Source: JALYZC01 sp963725645 (GTDB taxonomy: Bacteria; Actinomycetota; Thermoleophilia; Solirubrobacterales; Solirubrobacteraceae). From it: DNA of 64,000 nt. Under the pieces are notes generated by a model that was not told the origin of the DNA, made no database searches, and saw only the letters and a program-made list of their open reading frames with translations. A program made the translations under genes and the position numbers. The DNA lies in the NCBI GenBank assembly GCA_963725645.1, contig CAVRZD010000002.1:868001-932000 (forward strand). The letters are read 5' to 3'. Below are positions 1 through 8,257 of the stretch, piece after piece; the stretch's first letter is position 1; each line of letters opens with the position of its first letter.

Positions 1-630
1 GCGGATCACGCCCGGGGCGTCCATGTCGACGAGGAACAGCGTGAAGCCGTCATAGCCGGCGTCCGGGTCGGTCTTGGTCACGAGCACGATGAAGTCCGCC
101 CGGTGGCCGTTGGTGATGTAGGTCTTCGACCCGTTGATCAGGTAGTCGTCGCCGTCGCGCACGGCGCGCGTCTTGATGCCGGCCACGTCGGAGCCCGCGT
201 CGGGCTCGGTGATCCCGAGGCAGGAGATCTTCTGACCCGCGATCGCCGGCACGAGGTAGTGCTGCTTCTGCTCCTCGGTGCCGAACGCCAGGATCGGCGG
301 GGTCGCCATGTCGGTGTGCACGGCGACGCCCATCGCCACGCCGCCGGAGTTCGACCCCGTCATCTCCTCGCCCAGCACGATGCTGCAGTAGTAGTCGCCG
401 CCCTGGCCGCCGTACTCCTCGGGCTTGTCGAGGCCGAGGAAGCCGAGCTCGCCCATCCGCTGGAACACCCAGTCGGGGAACGTCGTCTCCTCCCATTCCT
501 CGGAGTGGGGGGCCAGCTCGCGCGACACGAAGGACGCGATCGACTCCCGGAGCGCGTCGTGGTCCTCGTTGAAGATGAAGTGCTTGCGCGTGCCCCGGTG
601 GTCGGGCTTGAGGACGTCGGCGGTGGCCAT
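1..630 (-). CDS. acyl-CoA dehydrogenase (N-terminal 210 residues; runs off the window start)
   Basis: FAD-dependent alpha,beta-dehydrogenation of acyl-CoA thioesters, first step of beta-oxidation. The visible part has the helical N-terminal domain (about residues 1-120) and the family FAD/substrate motif TEPDAGSD near residue 142, followed by the middle beta-barrel (KTYITNG). The start is the ATG at 630, preceded by GGAG about 10 nt upstream. The catalytic base region and C-terminus lie outside the window, so substrate range cannot be judged. The promoter, in the divergent gap with the GGDEF-EAL gene, carries the AGTAG-N6-CTACT inverted repeat also found before the carboxylase at 5275 and the BKACE gene at 7361, suggesting co-regulation of acyl-CoA genes. 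Confidence 0.9.
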   Translation of the reverse strand, partial: MATADVLKPDHRGTRKHFIFNEDHDALRESIASFVSRELAPHSEEWEETTFPDWVFQRMGELGFLGLDKPEEYGGQGGDYYCSIVLGEEMTGSNSGGVAMGVAVHTDMATPPILAFGTEEQKQHYLVPAIAGQKISCLGITEPDAGSDVAGIKTRAVRDGDDYLINGSKTYITNGHRADFIVLVTKTDPDAGYDGFTLFLVDMDAPGVIR

Positions 631-699
631 GCGGGTGGTCTCCTGTCGTCTGGGCGGCGTGGGCGCCGCAAGCTAGCGGAGCCCCCGTGAAAAGTAAAC

Positions 700-715
700 A
701 GTAGTACTTCCTACT
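700..715. promoter_or_regulatory. operator candidate, copy 1 of the AGTAG-N6-CTACT inverted repeat
   Basis: AGTAG and CTACT are perfect inverted repeats around TACTTC, followed by TTCCG. It lies 70 nt before the acyl-CoA dehydrogenase start and 65 nt before the GGDEF-EAL start. Copies at 5244 and 7269 match at 15 of the 16 positions, all differing only at the first spacer base. The binding protein is unknown; the MerR regulator at 9488 is one candidate. Confidence 0.6.
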
Positions 716-779
716 TTCCGCCGCCATGCGTCCTGCGGTGGCGCTGCTAACGGTTCTCGCGCACAGGCCGATACGTGCC

Positions 780-3041
780 ATGGAGAGTTCGTCCTTGCCG
801 ACCATTCGCGACAGAGCCGTCGGGCGGGCCACGCGCGCGCGCGTGCTGGCCTACTTCTTCCTCGCGGGCTCCGGCCTGGGCCTGGTGCTGGTGCCGTTCC
901 TCCCCCTCGCGGCCCACACCAACCGGGTGGGGGAGGCGGCGGTGCTCGGGCTGGCCGCCGTGTTCGGGATCGGCCTCCTGGTCAAGGCCGAGCGCGTGCC
1001 CGCCTGGCTCGTGGACGTCGCGGTCGCGTTCGGGACGCTGGAGATCAGCGCCGTCATCGCGCTCGGGCACGCCACCGGGACCCTGGGAATCCAGATCGCC
1101 TACGTGTGGGTGGTCATGTACTCCTTCTACTTCCTCGAGCGCCGCCAGGCCCTCGCCGAGCTCGCCTTCGTCGGGCTGGCCTACGCGGGAGCGCTCGCGG
1201 CGGTCGCCGCGACCCCGGCCGGCGCCTGGACCCAGTGGGCACTGACGATGAGCACGATCGGCGTCGTGGCGCTGATGATCTCCGCGCTGATGCGCCGACT
1301 GCAGCTGCGCGAGGCCGAGTCGGCCGATCGCATGGCGGCCCTGCGCGAGGCCGAGGAGCGTTTCCGCCGCGCCTTCGACGACGCCGCCATCGGAATGTCG
1401 CTGAACTCGCTCGATGGACGCTACATGCGCGTCAACCACGCGCTCGTCGACCTGACCGGGTACGACGCCGAGGCGCTCGTGGGAAAGACCTTCGGCGACA
1501 TCACGCACCCCGAGGACATCGAGGCCGACATGGCCGCGGTGCGGGAGCTGCTGGCGGGCGAGCGCGACGTCTACGAGACCGACAAGCGCTACGTCCACGC
1601 CGAGGGGCACGTCGTCTGGATCCAGCTGAACGTCACTGTGGTGAACGACGGGGACGGCCGCCCGCTGCACTTCATCGCCCAGATGCAGGACATCACCGAG
1701 CGCAAGCGCGCCCAGGCGGAGCTGGCCCACCAGGCCCTGCACGATCCCCTCACCGGCCTCCCCAACCGCCTGCTGTTCCTCGACCGGCTCGAGGTGGCGC
1801 TCGCGCGGCTCGGCCGCCGCGACGGCGCGGTCGCCGTCCTGTTCCTCGACCTCGACCGGTTCAAGCTGATCAACGACAGCCACGGGCACGAGGTCGGCGA
1901 CCAGGTGCTGATGGAGATGGCGGGCCGGCTGCGTGGTCTGCTGCGTCCGTCGGACACGCTCTCGCGCTTCGGCGGCGACGAGTTCACGATCCTCTGCGAG
2001 GACCTCTCGAGCGACGAGGATGCCGCCCACGTCGCGGAGCGCATCGCCGGTGCGCTGGCGGAGCCGTTCCCGCTCGCCGACCGCGAGGTGTTCCTGTCAG
2101 CGTCGATCGGGATCGCGCTCGGGCGCGACCGCGCCATGTCGCCGGGCGCGCTGCTGCGCGACGCCGATGCAGCCATGTACGGCGCCAAGGAGCGCGGGCG
2201 CTCGCGCTACGCGATCTTCGACGGGGCCATGCGCCTGCGCGGGGCTGAGCGACTGGAGACCGAAACCGCGCTGCGCCGCGCGATCGAGCGCGGCGAGCTG
2301 CGCGTCCACTACCAGCCCGAGGTCGACCTCGAGACCGGGCGGGCGGTCGGCGTCGAGGCGCTCGTCCGCTGGGCCCACCCCGAGCGCGGCCTCGTCCCGC
2401 CCGGCGAGTTCATTCCCGTGGCCGAGGAGACCGGGCTGATCGTGCCGATCGGCGAGTGGGTCCTGCGCGAGGCCTGCCGGCAGGCGCGCGCCTGGCAGGG
2501 CGAGTACGGCGACGCGCCGCTGCGGATGGCGGTGAACCTGTCCGGCCGCCAGCTCGCGCGGGAGGGGCTGCGCGACGCGGTGGCGAGCGCGCTCGCCGAC
2601 GCCGACCTGCCGCCCGAGCTGCTGTGCCTCGAGATCACCGAGAGCGCGGTGGCCGAGGACCCGACCGCCGCCCGCGTGACGCTGCGCGCGCTCAAGCGGC
2701 TCGGCGTGCGCCTGGCGATCGACGACTTCGGCGTGGGCTTCTCGTCGCTCAGCCAGATCCGCCAGCTCCCGCCCGTCGACGTCATCAAGATCGACCGCTC
2801 GTTCATCTCCGGTCTCGGACGCAACCGCGAGGACGAGGCGATCGTCGCGTCGGTCATCTCGCTCGCGCGGGCGCTCGAGGTGGAGACGATCGGCGAGGGC
2901 GTCGAGACCGCCGAGCACGCCCGCGCGCTGCGAGAGTTGGGTTGCGACCACGCCCAGGGCTTCTACTTCGCCCGGCCCGGCCCCGCGCCCGACGTCGGGA
3001 AGCTGCTCGCCGCCGCCGAGCTCGGCGAGCTCCTCGCGTAG
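780..3041 (+). CDS. membrane-anchored PAS-GGDEF-EAL c-di-GMP enzyme
   Basis: About 753 aa. Order: five or so membrane helices (residues 20-170), short linker helix, PAS domain (about 185-305, ending in ITERK), GGDEF domain (about 310-475), EAL domain (about 485-735). The cyclase motif GGDEF is intact, with an RPSD inhibitory I-site five residues before it. The EAL domain keeps EAL, the Asn of AVNLSG, LEITES, the DDFG loop, KIDRS, the late Glu of GEGVET and AQGF, so both synthesis and hydrolysis of c-di-GMP are chemically plausible. Which activity dominates, and the PAS/membrane signal, cannot be read. The in-frame ATG at 726 would add 18 residues that do not look like the family; the ATG at 780 is preferred. 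Confidence 0.9.
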   Translation: MESSSLPTIRDRAVGRATRARVLAYFFLAGSGLGLVLVPFLPLAAHTNRVGEAAVLGLAAVFGIGLLVKAERVPAWLVDVAVAFGTLEISAVIALGHATGTLGIQIAYVWVVMYSFYFLERRQALAELAFVGLAYAGALAAVAATPAGAWTQWALTMSTIGVVALMISALMRRLQLREAESADRMAALREAEERFRRAFDDAAIGMSLNSLDGRYMRVNHALVDLTGYDAEALVGKTFGDITHPEDIEADMAAVRELLAGERDVYETDKRYVHAEGHVVWIQLNVTVVNDGDGRPLHFIAQMQDITERKRAQAELAHQALHDPLTGLPNRLLFLDRLEVALARLGRRDGAVAVLFLDLDRFKLINDSHGHEVGDQVLMEMAGRLRGLLRPSDTLSRFGGDEFTILCEDLSSDEDAAHVAERIAGALAEPFPLADREVFLSASIGIALGRDRAMSPGALLRDADAAMYGAKERGRSRYAIFDGAMRLRGAERLETETALRRAIERGELRVHYQPEVDLETGRAVGVEALVRWAHPERGLVPPGEFIPVAEETGLIVPIGEWVLREACRQARAWQGEYGDAPLRMAVNLSGRQLAREGLRDAVASALADADLPPELLCLEITESAVAEDPTAARVTLRALKRLGVRLAIDDFGVGFSSLSQIRQLPPVDVIKIDRSFISGLGRNREDEAIVASVISLARALEVETIGEGVETAEHARALRELGCDHAQGFYFARPGPAPDVGKLLAAAELGELLA

Positions 3042-3067
3042 CGACCTCGACCGCGCCGGTCGCGCTG

Positions 3068-3073
3068 TAGGGT
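3068..3073 (+). promoter_or_regulatory. leaderless-type -10 hexamer TAGGGT
   Basis: TAnnnT hexamer ending 8 nt before the GTG at 3082; no Shine-Dalgarno is present. It belongs to a set of at least ten such sites in the window and helps choose the GTG over the upstream TTG at 3073, which overlaps the hexamer. Confidence 0.5.
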
Positions 3074-3081
3074 TGCGCGCC

Positions 3082-3570
3082 GTGCGCACCTCCACGACCG
3101 CGCTGACCGCCGCCGCGCTCGCCGCGACCGTCGTGGCCTGCGGGGGAGGCGACAAGACCTTCGACGAGTCGGGAATGACGTTCTCGTATCCGGGGAGCTT
3201 CAAGGCGGGCAAGGCGGTCGGCGCCGCGCCGAGCGGGCGCGTGATCGGAATCGTCGGGCTCGGCCGCGAGGACTACATCGCGGCTCGCGGCCAGCGCAGC
3301 GCGCCGCTGCCCGTCCAGCAGCTCCAGGTCAGCCTGCCCTCCGTGGTCGCGGGCGTGATCCCCGCGACCGTCCACCTCGAGCGCCACGGCAAGCTCACGA
3401 TGGTGGCCGCCACCCAGCGCCCTCCCGGCGCCGGCGACGTCGAGTCGCAGATCTACTTCTTCAACGGCGCGGGCAAGACCTGGCAGATGGAATGCCGGTC
3501 GACGCCGCCGCAGCGCGCCCGCATCCGCGCGGCGTGCCGCAAGGCGATCGCCTCGGTGAAGGTGTCCTGA
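3082..3570 (+). CDS. small lipoprotein of unknown function
   Basis: 162 aa from the GTG at 3082. The N-terminus is a lipoprotein signal peptide: a charged start, hydrophobic stretch and lipobox VVAC with the Cys at residue 20, followed by GGGDK. The mature part is globular with an FSYPGSF segment near the start, reminiscent of PsbP/LpqN-like lipoproteins that begin with a 'gmsfsyP' strand, but I cannot assign a family. It has two Cys near the C-terminus (MECRS, RAACRK) that could form a disulfide. It is followed 34 nt later by the enoyl-CoA hydratase gene. Function unknown; an envelope location is the only firm statement. Confidence 0.75.
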   Translation: MRTSTTALTAAALAATVVACGGGDKTFDESGMTFSYPGSFKAGKAVGAAPSGRVIGIVGLGREDYIAARGQRSAPLPVQQLQVSLPSVVAGVIPATVHLERHGKLTMVAATQRPPGAGDVESQIYFFNGAGKTWQMECRSTPPQRARIRAACRKAIASVKVS

Positions 3571-3604
3571 TGGTTCCCCCGCAACGCTCCCGGGAGGACG
3601 ACTG

Positions 3605-4399
3605 ATGGCCGTCGACGGGTTCGACACGCTGGGCTACGAGGTGTCCGACAACGGCGTGGCGACGATCACGCTCGACCAGCCCGACACCCGCAACGCGTTG
3701 TCGACGGAGCTGCTCGACGACCTGCTCGCGGCGTTCACGCTCGCGCGCGAGGACGACGGTGTCCGCTGCGTGGTGCTCACCTCCAGCCACGACCGGGTGT
3801 TCTCCTCCGGCGCCAACCTGGCCGGCTTCTCGGCCGAGGTGCCGCTCGTCCACAAGCACTTCGGCACCGACCGGTTCCCGTCGCTGTTCCGGCTGATCGG
3901 CGAGCTGGGCAAGCCGACGCTGTGCGCGGCCAACGGCCACGTGCTCGCCGGCGCGCTGGGGATCGCGCTCGCGTGCGATCTGGTCGTGGCGCGGGAGGGG
4001 GCGGAGTTCGGCACGCCCGAGATCAACGTCGGCGCCTTCCCGTTCATGATCATGGCGCTGATCTACCGCAACGTCCCGCGCAAGAAGACCAACGAGCTGC
4101 TGCTGCTGGGCGAGCGGATCTCGGCGGAGGAGGCCGAGCGGATCGGGCTCGTCAACCGCGTCGTGCCGGCCGACGAGTTCGACGCGGCCGTGCGGGACTG
4201 GGCGGAGAAGCTGGCGGCGAAGTCGCCGGTGATCATGCGGCTGGGCAAGGACGCGATGTTCCGCCAGCTGGACATGGACTTCGCCGACGCGCTCGAGTAC
4301 CTGCACGCCCAGCTCACGATCGCCGTGTCCACCGAGGACATCGTCGAGGGCGTGACCGCCTTCTTCGAGAAGCGCGAGCCGCGCTGGAAGGGCCGCTGA
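3605..4399 (+). CDS. enoyl-CoA hydratase/isomerase (crotonase) family protein
   Basis: 264 aa, normal crotonase length, with GGGAGG 9 nt before the ATG. The CoA/oxyanion segment is SSGANLAGF (about residue 72) and the second is NGHVLAGALGIALACDL (about 105). In hydratases two Glu residues act; aligned here, the first position is Gly (ALGIALACD instead of the usual CELA), while the second Glu is kept in FGTPEI. One remaining Glu is the pattern of delta3-delta2 enoyl-CoA isomerases and some other crotonases, so isomerase activity is at least as likely as hydration. It lies beside other acyl-CoA genes and probably serves fatty-acid breakdown. Confidence 0.85.
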   Translation: MAVDGFDTLGYEVSDNGVATITLDQPDTRNALSTELLDDLLAAFTLAREDDGVRCVVLTSSHDRVFSSGANLAGFSAEVPLVHKHFGTDRFPSLFRLIGELGKPTLCAANGHVLAGALGIALACDLVVAREGAEFGTPEINVGAFPFMIMALIYRNVPRKKTNELLLLGERISAEEAERIGLVNRVVPADEFDAAVRDWAEKLAAKSPVIMRLGKDAMFRQLDMDFADALEYLHAQLTIAVSTEDIVEGVTAFFEKREPRWKGR

Positions 4400-4454
4400 G
4401 CCGACGCCGGCGCACCGGGTCATCGGCCTGCGCTGCCGCACCTGCGACCGCGGC

Positions 4455-5213
4455 GTGAACAGCCTGCCCGGCGTCGACGCCCTCGCCGGCCTCCTGGCCG
4501 AGCGGCTGGGAACCGACGCGCGCCGCGTGGGCGCGCCGTCGGAGCCGAGGACGAGCGACTACGACGAGGATCTCGCGAACTCGCGGGGGTGCCTGCTCGA
4601 GGCCGGCGGGCAGGTCGACGACGCCCTGGCCGACGGCTCGGCGCCGGTGCTGGTGGCCGGCCAGTGCCCCGTCGCCCTGACCACGCTGCCCGCGGTCGCC
4701 CGGCACCGGCCCGACGCCCGGATCCTGTGGCTCGACGCGCACGGCGACTTCAACACGCCGGCGACCAGTCCGAGCGCCTTCCTCGGCGGCATGTCGCTGG
4801 CCGGAGCGTGCGGGCTCTGGGACGCGGGCCTCGGCCAGCCCACGGTCCCGGCCGACCGGGTCGTGCTGTGCGGCGTCCGCGACCTCGACCCGGCCGAGGG
4901 CGAGGCGCTCGAGCGCAGCACGGCGACCGTCATCGGCGCGGCGATCGAGACCCTCGTGTTCCTGGCCAACGCGCTGGACGGCGCGCCGGTGTTCGTGCAC
5001 CTGGACCTCGACGTGCTCGACCCCGAGGTGATGCCCGCCGAGCACCCGGCCGACGGCGGCCTCAGCGCCGAGAAGCTCTACGACCTGCTCGACGCGGTCG
5101 CCGACGCCTGCGAGGTCGTGGGGATCGAGATCACGTGCCTCGAGCGACCGGAGCTCGCGGCGATGGTGGGGGACGCGGTCGCGCCGCTCCTCGCCCAGCG
5201 GGGCGCGGCTTGA
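4455..5213 (+). CDS. arginase/agmatinase (ureohydrolase) family protein, atypical
   Basis: 252 aa from GTG. Ureohydrolase metal motifs DAHGDFN (about residue 95) and HLDLDVLDP (about 179) are intact and a late EITCLE segment is present. The first Mn-ligand motif, normally GGDHS, reads GQCPV, so that His is missing. The 14 codons just before the GTG stay open and read RVIGLRCRTCDRG, which resembles the family N-terminus, but no ATG, GTG or TTG precedes them before an in-frame stop at 4353. Either the protein is genuinely short or the start is damaged. A one-metal or non-hydrolytic role is possible. It follows the crotonase by 55 nt. Confidence 0.75.
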   Translation: MNSLPGVDALAGLLAERLGTDARRVGAPSEPRTSDYDEDLANSRGCLLEAGGQVDDALADGSAPVLVAGQCPVALTTLPAVARHRPDARILWLDAHGDFNTPATSPSAFLGGMSLAGACGLWDAGLGQPTVPADRVVLCGVRDLDPAEGEALERSTATVIGAAIETLVFLANALDGAPVFVHLDLDVLDPEVMPAEHPADGGLSAEKLYDLLDAVADACEVVGIEITCLERPELAAMVGDAVAPLLAQRGAA

Positions 5214-5243
5214 CGCGGTGCGTGGCGATCCGTCAAAGTGGGG

Positions 5244-5259
5244 AGTAGCACTTCCTACT
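5244..5259. promoter_or_regulatory. operator candidate, copy 2 of the AGTAG-N6-CTACT inverted repeat
   Basis: AGTAG CACTTC CTACT followed by TTCCG, 15 nt before the ATG at 5275. A protein bound here would cover the ribosome binding region and probably the transcription start. It matches copies at 700 and 7269. Confidence 0.6.
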
Positions 5260-5274
5260 TTCCGCGAGGCGCCC

Positions 5275-6857
5275 ATGGCCACACCCGAGACCCAGCCGAC
5301 GTCCATCCTGCGCCCGCTCGTCGAGGACCTTGCACGAGCGGCGCGCGGCGATCCGGCTCGGCGGCGGCGAGGAGAAGATCGCCAAGCCAGCACGACGCCG
5401 GCAAGCTCACCGCGCGCGAGCGGATCGACCTGCTGATCGACGAGGGCACGTTCGTCGAGCTGGGCATGCACGGCCGGCCGCACTTCTCGCAGCGCTCGAT
5501 GGAGGGCAGGGAGGCACCGGCCGACGGCGTGGTCACCGGCTACGGAAAGGTCGACGGCCGACTGGTCGCGTGTGGCGGCCTACGACTTCACGGTCATGGC
5601 CGGCTCGATGGGCATGACCGGGGAGATCAAGGTCGCGCCGCCTGCGCGAGCTCGCGCTGACCAAGCGCATCCCCTTCGTCTGGCTGCTGGACTCGGCCGG
5701 CGCGCGCATCCAGGAGGCGGTCGGCTCGCTGTTCGCCGGCTCCGGCCACCTGTTCCGCGAGGAGGTCGTCATGAGCGGCGTGATCCCGCAGATCGCCGCG
5801 CTGATGGGCCCCTGCGCCGCCGGAACCGCGTACATCCCGGGGCTCGCCGACTTCGTGCCGATGGTCAAGGGCCGCGGCTCGATGGCGCTCGCCGGGCCGC
5901 ACCTCGTGCGCGCAGCGGTGGGCGAGGACGTCACGCAGGAGGAGCTCGGCGGCTCGCGCGTGCACACCCGCAAGTCCGGCGTGGGGGACCTCGAGGTTGC
6001 CGACGACGAGGCCTGCATCGAGTCGATCAAGGCCTACCTGTCCTACATGCCGCAGCACTGCGAGGAGCGTCCGCCGGTGCTGCCGAGCACCGACCCGATC
6101 GACCGCGCCGACGAGGAGCTGCTGGACGTCCTCCCCGAGTCCAACCGCAAGCCCTACGACATGTACGAGGTGATCCGCCGGATCGTCGACGACGGCGTCC
6201 ACTTCGACCTCAAGCCGAACTGGGCCAAGACGATCATCACCTGTTTCGCCCGCTTCGGCGGGCGTCCGGCGGGGATCGTGGCCAACCAGCCCAAGCAGCT
6301 CGGCGGGATCCTCGACAACGACTCCGCCGACAAGGCGGCGCGCTTCATCAACCTGTGCAACGCCTACGGGATCCCGCTCGTGTTCCTCCAGGACGTGCCG
6401 GGCTTCATGGTCGGCACCAAGGTCGAGGCGGCGGGGATCATCCGCCACGGCGCCAAGATGCTCTACGCCGTCGCCAACGCCACGGTGCCCAAGATCACCG
6501 TCGTGACCCGCAAGGCCTACGGCGCCGGCTACTACGTGATGTGCGGGCGCGCCTACGAGCCCGATCTGATCGTCGCCTGGCCGAGCGGCGGAGATCAGCG
6601 TGATGGGCGCGGAGGGCGCGGTCGAGATCATCTTCCGCAAGCAGGTCGAGGCGGCCGACGACCCCGAGGCCAAGCGCGCCGAGCTGATCGACAACTTCCG
6701 CAAGATCATCGACGTCTACGTCGCCGCGGGCAACGACATGATCGACGACGTCATCGACCCGCGCGAGACGCGCCCGACGATCTGCCGCGCGCTCGAGATG
6801 GCCGAGCACAAGCACGTCGAGCGCCCGTGGAAGCGCTCGGGCGTCGTGCCGGTCTGA
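5275..6857 (+). pseudogene. acyl-CoA carboxylase carboxyltransferase (beta) subunit, frame-disrupted five times
   Basis: Read through the shifts this is a complete ~525-aa PccB/AccD-type carboxyltransferase that moves CO2 from biotin to acetyl-, propionyl- or a related acyl-CoA. N-terminal half: KLTARERIDLLIDEGTF, then GSMGMTGEIKV and LLDSAGARIQEAVGS; C-terminal half: GGILDNDSADKAARFI, then DVPGFMVGT and VTRKAYGAGYY; the end is ERPWKRSGVVPV. Five single-base insertions break it near 5330, 5387, 5570, 5638 and 6588, each moving the frame by +1. Outside those points conservation looks undamaged, so sequencing error or very recent decay are both possible. The promoter carries operator copy 2. 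No biotin carboxylase or carrier gene is in the window. Confidence 0.85.
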
Positions 6858-6878
6858 GCCGCGGTCGGCGCCCTCCGG

Positions 6879-7172
6879 CTACGCCCGCAGGCAGATGCGC
6901 GCGACGTCCGTGAACGAGGCGGGCCGGTTGCCGGCGTTCAGGCGCTTCTGCAGCGCCTTGTACTTCTCCTTGGTGTCGTAGCCGCGCTTGAGGAGCTCGT
7001 CGTAGATGCACCCGCACGCCGCCGGCGTGGCCTGGCCGCCCGCACGCGCGCAGCCCCGCACGAAGTCCGCGCGGTCCTTCGACGTCAGCTTGTCGCTGCC
7101 GCCGCAGCCGCCCGCCCCGATCGCGGCGGCCGCCGCCACGATGACGATCCCTGCGCTCCATCGTCCCCGCAT
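6879..7172 (-). CDS. small secreted lipoprotein
   Basis: 97 aa. Signal peptide with a long Ala/Ile hydrophobic stretch and a lipobox-like AGGC at Cys 23, then GGSDK. The mature domain has three further Cys (RGCARAG, ACGCIYDEL) and a C-terminal RICLRA; the arrangement suggests a small disulfide-bonded helical domain similar to short secreted proteins annotated as hypothetical in actinobacteria. GGAGG sits 6 nt before the ATG at 7172. It is convergent with the carboxylase and divergent from the BKACE operon. No function can be assigned. Confidence 0.7.
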   Translation of the reverse strand: MRGRWSAGIVIVAAAAAIGAGGCGGSDKLTSKDRADFVRGCARAGGQATPAACGCIYDELLKRGYDTKEKYKALQKRLNAGNRPASFTDVARICLRA

Positions 7173-7268
7173 GCAGTTCCTCCAGTCGGTCGGCTGCGCC
7201 CCAGACCCGCCGCCGCGGCAGTCTAAGCCGCCCGGTTGACGATGCGCCGCCAGATCGTCAGAGTTGGT

Positions 7269-7284
7269 AGTAGGACTTCCTACT
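7269..7284. promoter_or_regulatory. operator candidate, copy 3 of the AGTAG-N6-CTACT inverted repeat
   Basis: AGTAG GACTTC CTACT, 76 nt before the GTG of the BKACE gene. Together with copies at 700 and 5244 it defines AGTAGNACTTCCTACTT. The downstream operon contains a MerR regulator (9488), so autoregulation would be a simple model. Confidence 0.6.
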
Positions 7285-7360
7285 TCTCACCTACGGGCGG
7301 CTGGACGCCGACCGCGACCATCAAACGCGAAGCCGGATGCTTCGCGGAGGAGCCCAACCA

Positions 7361-8257
7361 GTGAGCCTCGACGACCCGGTCATCATCACCTGCTCGATCT
7401 CGGGCGCGATCGCCAACCGCGACCAGTGCCCGGCGATCCCCTACACGCCCGACGAGTACGCCGCCGAGGCGCGCCGGATCGTCGACGAGGGCGGGTCGAT
7501 GATCCACATCCACGCCCGCACGCCCGACGGCACGCCCTCCTACGAGGTCGAGGACTTCCGCGCGATCACCGAGGCGATCCTGGCCGCCGTCGACGACGTG
7601 ATCATCAACTACTCGACCGGGGCCATCGGCGTGCCGCTGGACAAGCGGATCGCCTACCTGCGGGAGCTGCGGCCGGACATCGCCGCGCTGAACATGGGCT
7701 CGATGAACTACGCCAAGTACTCGGCGCGGCGCAAGGACTTCGTGTTCAAGGCGGTGTTCGAGAACTCGTTCGACACGATCATCGAGCTGCTCACGGCGAT
7801 GAACGAGTGCGACATCAAGCCCGAGCACGAGTGCTTCGACACCGGCCACATCGCCAACCTCGATCCGCTGCTCGACATGGGCCTGCTGCACGAGCCGCTC
7901 CAGATCTCCTGCGTGATGGGGGTCAACGGCGGTATCCGTCCCAACGCCCGCAACCTGGCCCACATGGCCGAGAACGTGCCCGGCGGGCCCGACGGCCCGA
8001 ACGAGTGGGGCGTGATCGGAATCTCGCGCGACCAGTGGATGCTCGTCGCCGCCGCGTTGACGCTCGGCGGCAACGTCCGCGTGGGCCTGGAGGACAACTT
8101 CTACCTGCCCAACGGCGACATGGCCCGCTCCAACGGCGACTTGATCGCCAAGGCGCGGCAGCTGACCGAGGACGTCGGGCGCCGCCCCGCGACGGTCGCC
8201 GAGGCGCGCGAGATGCTCGGCGTGCCCAAGCGCGCCGTCGCCGGAGTCGGCGCATGA
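7361..8257 (+). CDS. BKACE (DUF849) beta-keto acid cleavage enzyme
   Basis: 298 aa from GTG 7361, with GGAGG 8 nt upstream; the ATG at 7337 would add eight unlikely residues. BKACE enzymes condense a beta-keto acid with acetyl-CoA to give acetoacetate and a new CoA ester, using zinc. Visible family features: HIHAR (zinc His pair, about residue 47), the FDTGHI segment (about 161), MGVNGG and GLEDN (about 238), which holds the conserved Glu. The original member acts in lysine fermentation, but the family is broad and the substrate here is unknown. It is the first gene of an operon with the CaiB/AMACR-like gene (ATGA overlap) and a MerR regulator. Confidence 0.88.
   Translation: MSLDDPVIITCSISGAIANRDQCPAIPYTPDEYAAEARRIVDEGGSMIHIHARTPDGTPSYEVEDFRAITEAILAAVDDVIINYSTGAIGVPLDKRIAYLRELRPDIAALNMGSMNYAKYSARRKDFVFKAVFENSFDTIIELLTAMNECDIKPEHECFDTGHIANLDPLLDMGLLHEPLQISCVMGVNGGIRPNARNLAHMAENVPGGPDGPNEWGVIGISRDQWMLVAAALTLGGNVRVGLEDNFYLPNGDMARSNGDLIAKARQLTEDVGRRPATVAEAREMLGVPKRAVAGVGA

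Noticed and set aside
5275..6857. Programmed frameshifting in the carboxylase
   Set aside because: Five +1 shifts without slippery motifs or shared signals are implausible as programmed events; insertion errors or decay are simpler.
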